Assembly (NCBI GenBank): GCA_020439505.1
Contig: JAGQSO010000001.1
Coordinates: 1 to 64,000, forward strand
Origin: Acidimicrobiales bacterium
GTDB taxonomy: Bacteria > Actinomycetota > Acidimicrobiia > Acidimicrobiales > Iamiaceae
Direction of reading: 5' to 3'
DNA: 64,000 bases
Below the pieces are notes generated by a model. It was not told the origin of the DNA. It saw only the letters and a program-made list of their open reading frames with translations, and made no database searches. The position numbers were made by a program, and so were the translations under genes. Every line of letters starts with the position of its first letter. Position 1 is the first letter of the stretch. Of this stretch, positions 63,718 to 64,000 are shown piece by piece.

Positions 63718-64000
63718 TCAGCGCTGGAAGCTGAGGGTGGGAATACACGTTCTCTCACCCACCGCCACCACGAGGGTGGTGTCGCGGCCGTCATCGGCGC
63801 GGTAGGGGAGCTCGTACACGACGCTGCGCTCGCCGGCGATGGTCGCCAGGCCGACGTGTAGCGGGTCGCTACCGGTGTTGAACATCCCGTCCACCTTGCC
63901 GAGGCACCTGAACGCGGAGTCGAGGTCGACCTCTGATGCCGCCTGGTCCGATCCGGCCTCGGGAAAGGCGTCCTTGAGGTGGATCCTCAAGGCGTCGGCA
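63718..64000 (-). CDS. Partial hypothetical protein (start outside the window)
   Basis: The C-terminal part of a protein; at least 94 codons are visible. Segments include LRIHLKDAFPEAGSDQAA, SERSVVYELPY-type strand (SVVYELPYRADDGRDTTLVV) and a final CIPTLSFQR. The frame is open to the window edge, so the true start is beyond it. No family recognised. Confidence 0.55.
   Translation of the reverse strand, partial: ADALRIHLKDAFPEAGSDQAASEVDLDSAFRCLGKVDGMFNTGSDPLHVGLATIAGERSVVYELPYRADDGRDTTLVVAVGERTCIPTLSFQR

Overview
The window is a GC-rich actinobacterial chromosome segment spanning the replication-origin neighbourhood. The right half has the classical block gyrA-gyrB-dciA(DUF721)-recF-dnaN-dnaA on the minus strand, then rpmH-rnpA-yidD-yidC-jag-rsmG and parA-parB on the plus strand, then trxA/trxB. 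The actinobacterial markers are DUF3566, a DLW-39-like mini-protein and tRNA-Ile beside gyrA, a TadE-like protein, EF-G2, an F420/LLM-type oxidoreductase and LAxTG-type cell-wall anchoring. The combination suggests the class Acidimicrobiia, but this is inference from gene content and not a phylogenetic test.

Layout. 1-6247 (minus): one uninterrupted reading frame that leaves the window. It joins a polytopic membrane domain to a signal-like segment, a CSLREA/beta-helix region, about eleven Ig-like repeats and InlB-type repeats. A TetR gene precedes it. 7.1-9.3 kb: LLM oxidoreductase, SnoaL-like protein and DsbA-like protein. 9.3-13.2 kb: an SbcCD-like nuclease/ATPase pair. 13.3-16.7 kb: a secreted, cell-wall-anchored DUF6351 protein and a thioesterase. 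16.7-21.4 kb: EF-G2 and a TetR/ABC efflux-like operon with a paired operator. 21.4-23.9 kb: a DUF2249 / NnrS-like / DUF59 group, probably linked to nitric oxide or respiration. 23.9-25.4 kb: a phosphatase and a membrane protein.

25.5-30.7 kb is an accessory island at tRNA-Ala(TGC). A 49-bp copy of the tRNA 3' half (26521-26569) and the intact gene (30604-30680) bracket about 4.1 kb. That segment holds a nucleotidyltransferase pair, SMI1/KNR4-, DUF6228- and DUF1963-type genes that resemble toxin-immunity genes, and a truncated tyrosine integrase. A TacA/TacT-type toxin-antitoxin pair lies just outside it. 30.8-41.8 kb is core sequence: an MgtE-N/CBS protein, a lipoprotein hydrolase, RF3, Fur, an M23 peptidase, HisN, a FlgN-like protein, a FliA/WhiG sigma factor and a Rossmann dehydrogenase.

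Two families of intergenic repeats recur: family A has four copies of about 120-190 bp and family B has two copies of about 97 bp. The 3-kb gap between rsmG and parA is a decayed zone with an IS21 (istA/istB) remnant, two family A copies, one family B copy, an amber-interrupted small ORF and two perfect parS sites. DnaA boxes cluster on both sides of dnaA, so the origin is most likely there. Several genes that start with GTG or TTG, or that leave the window, were read directly from the sequence.
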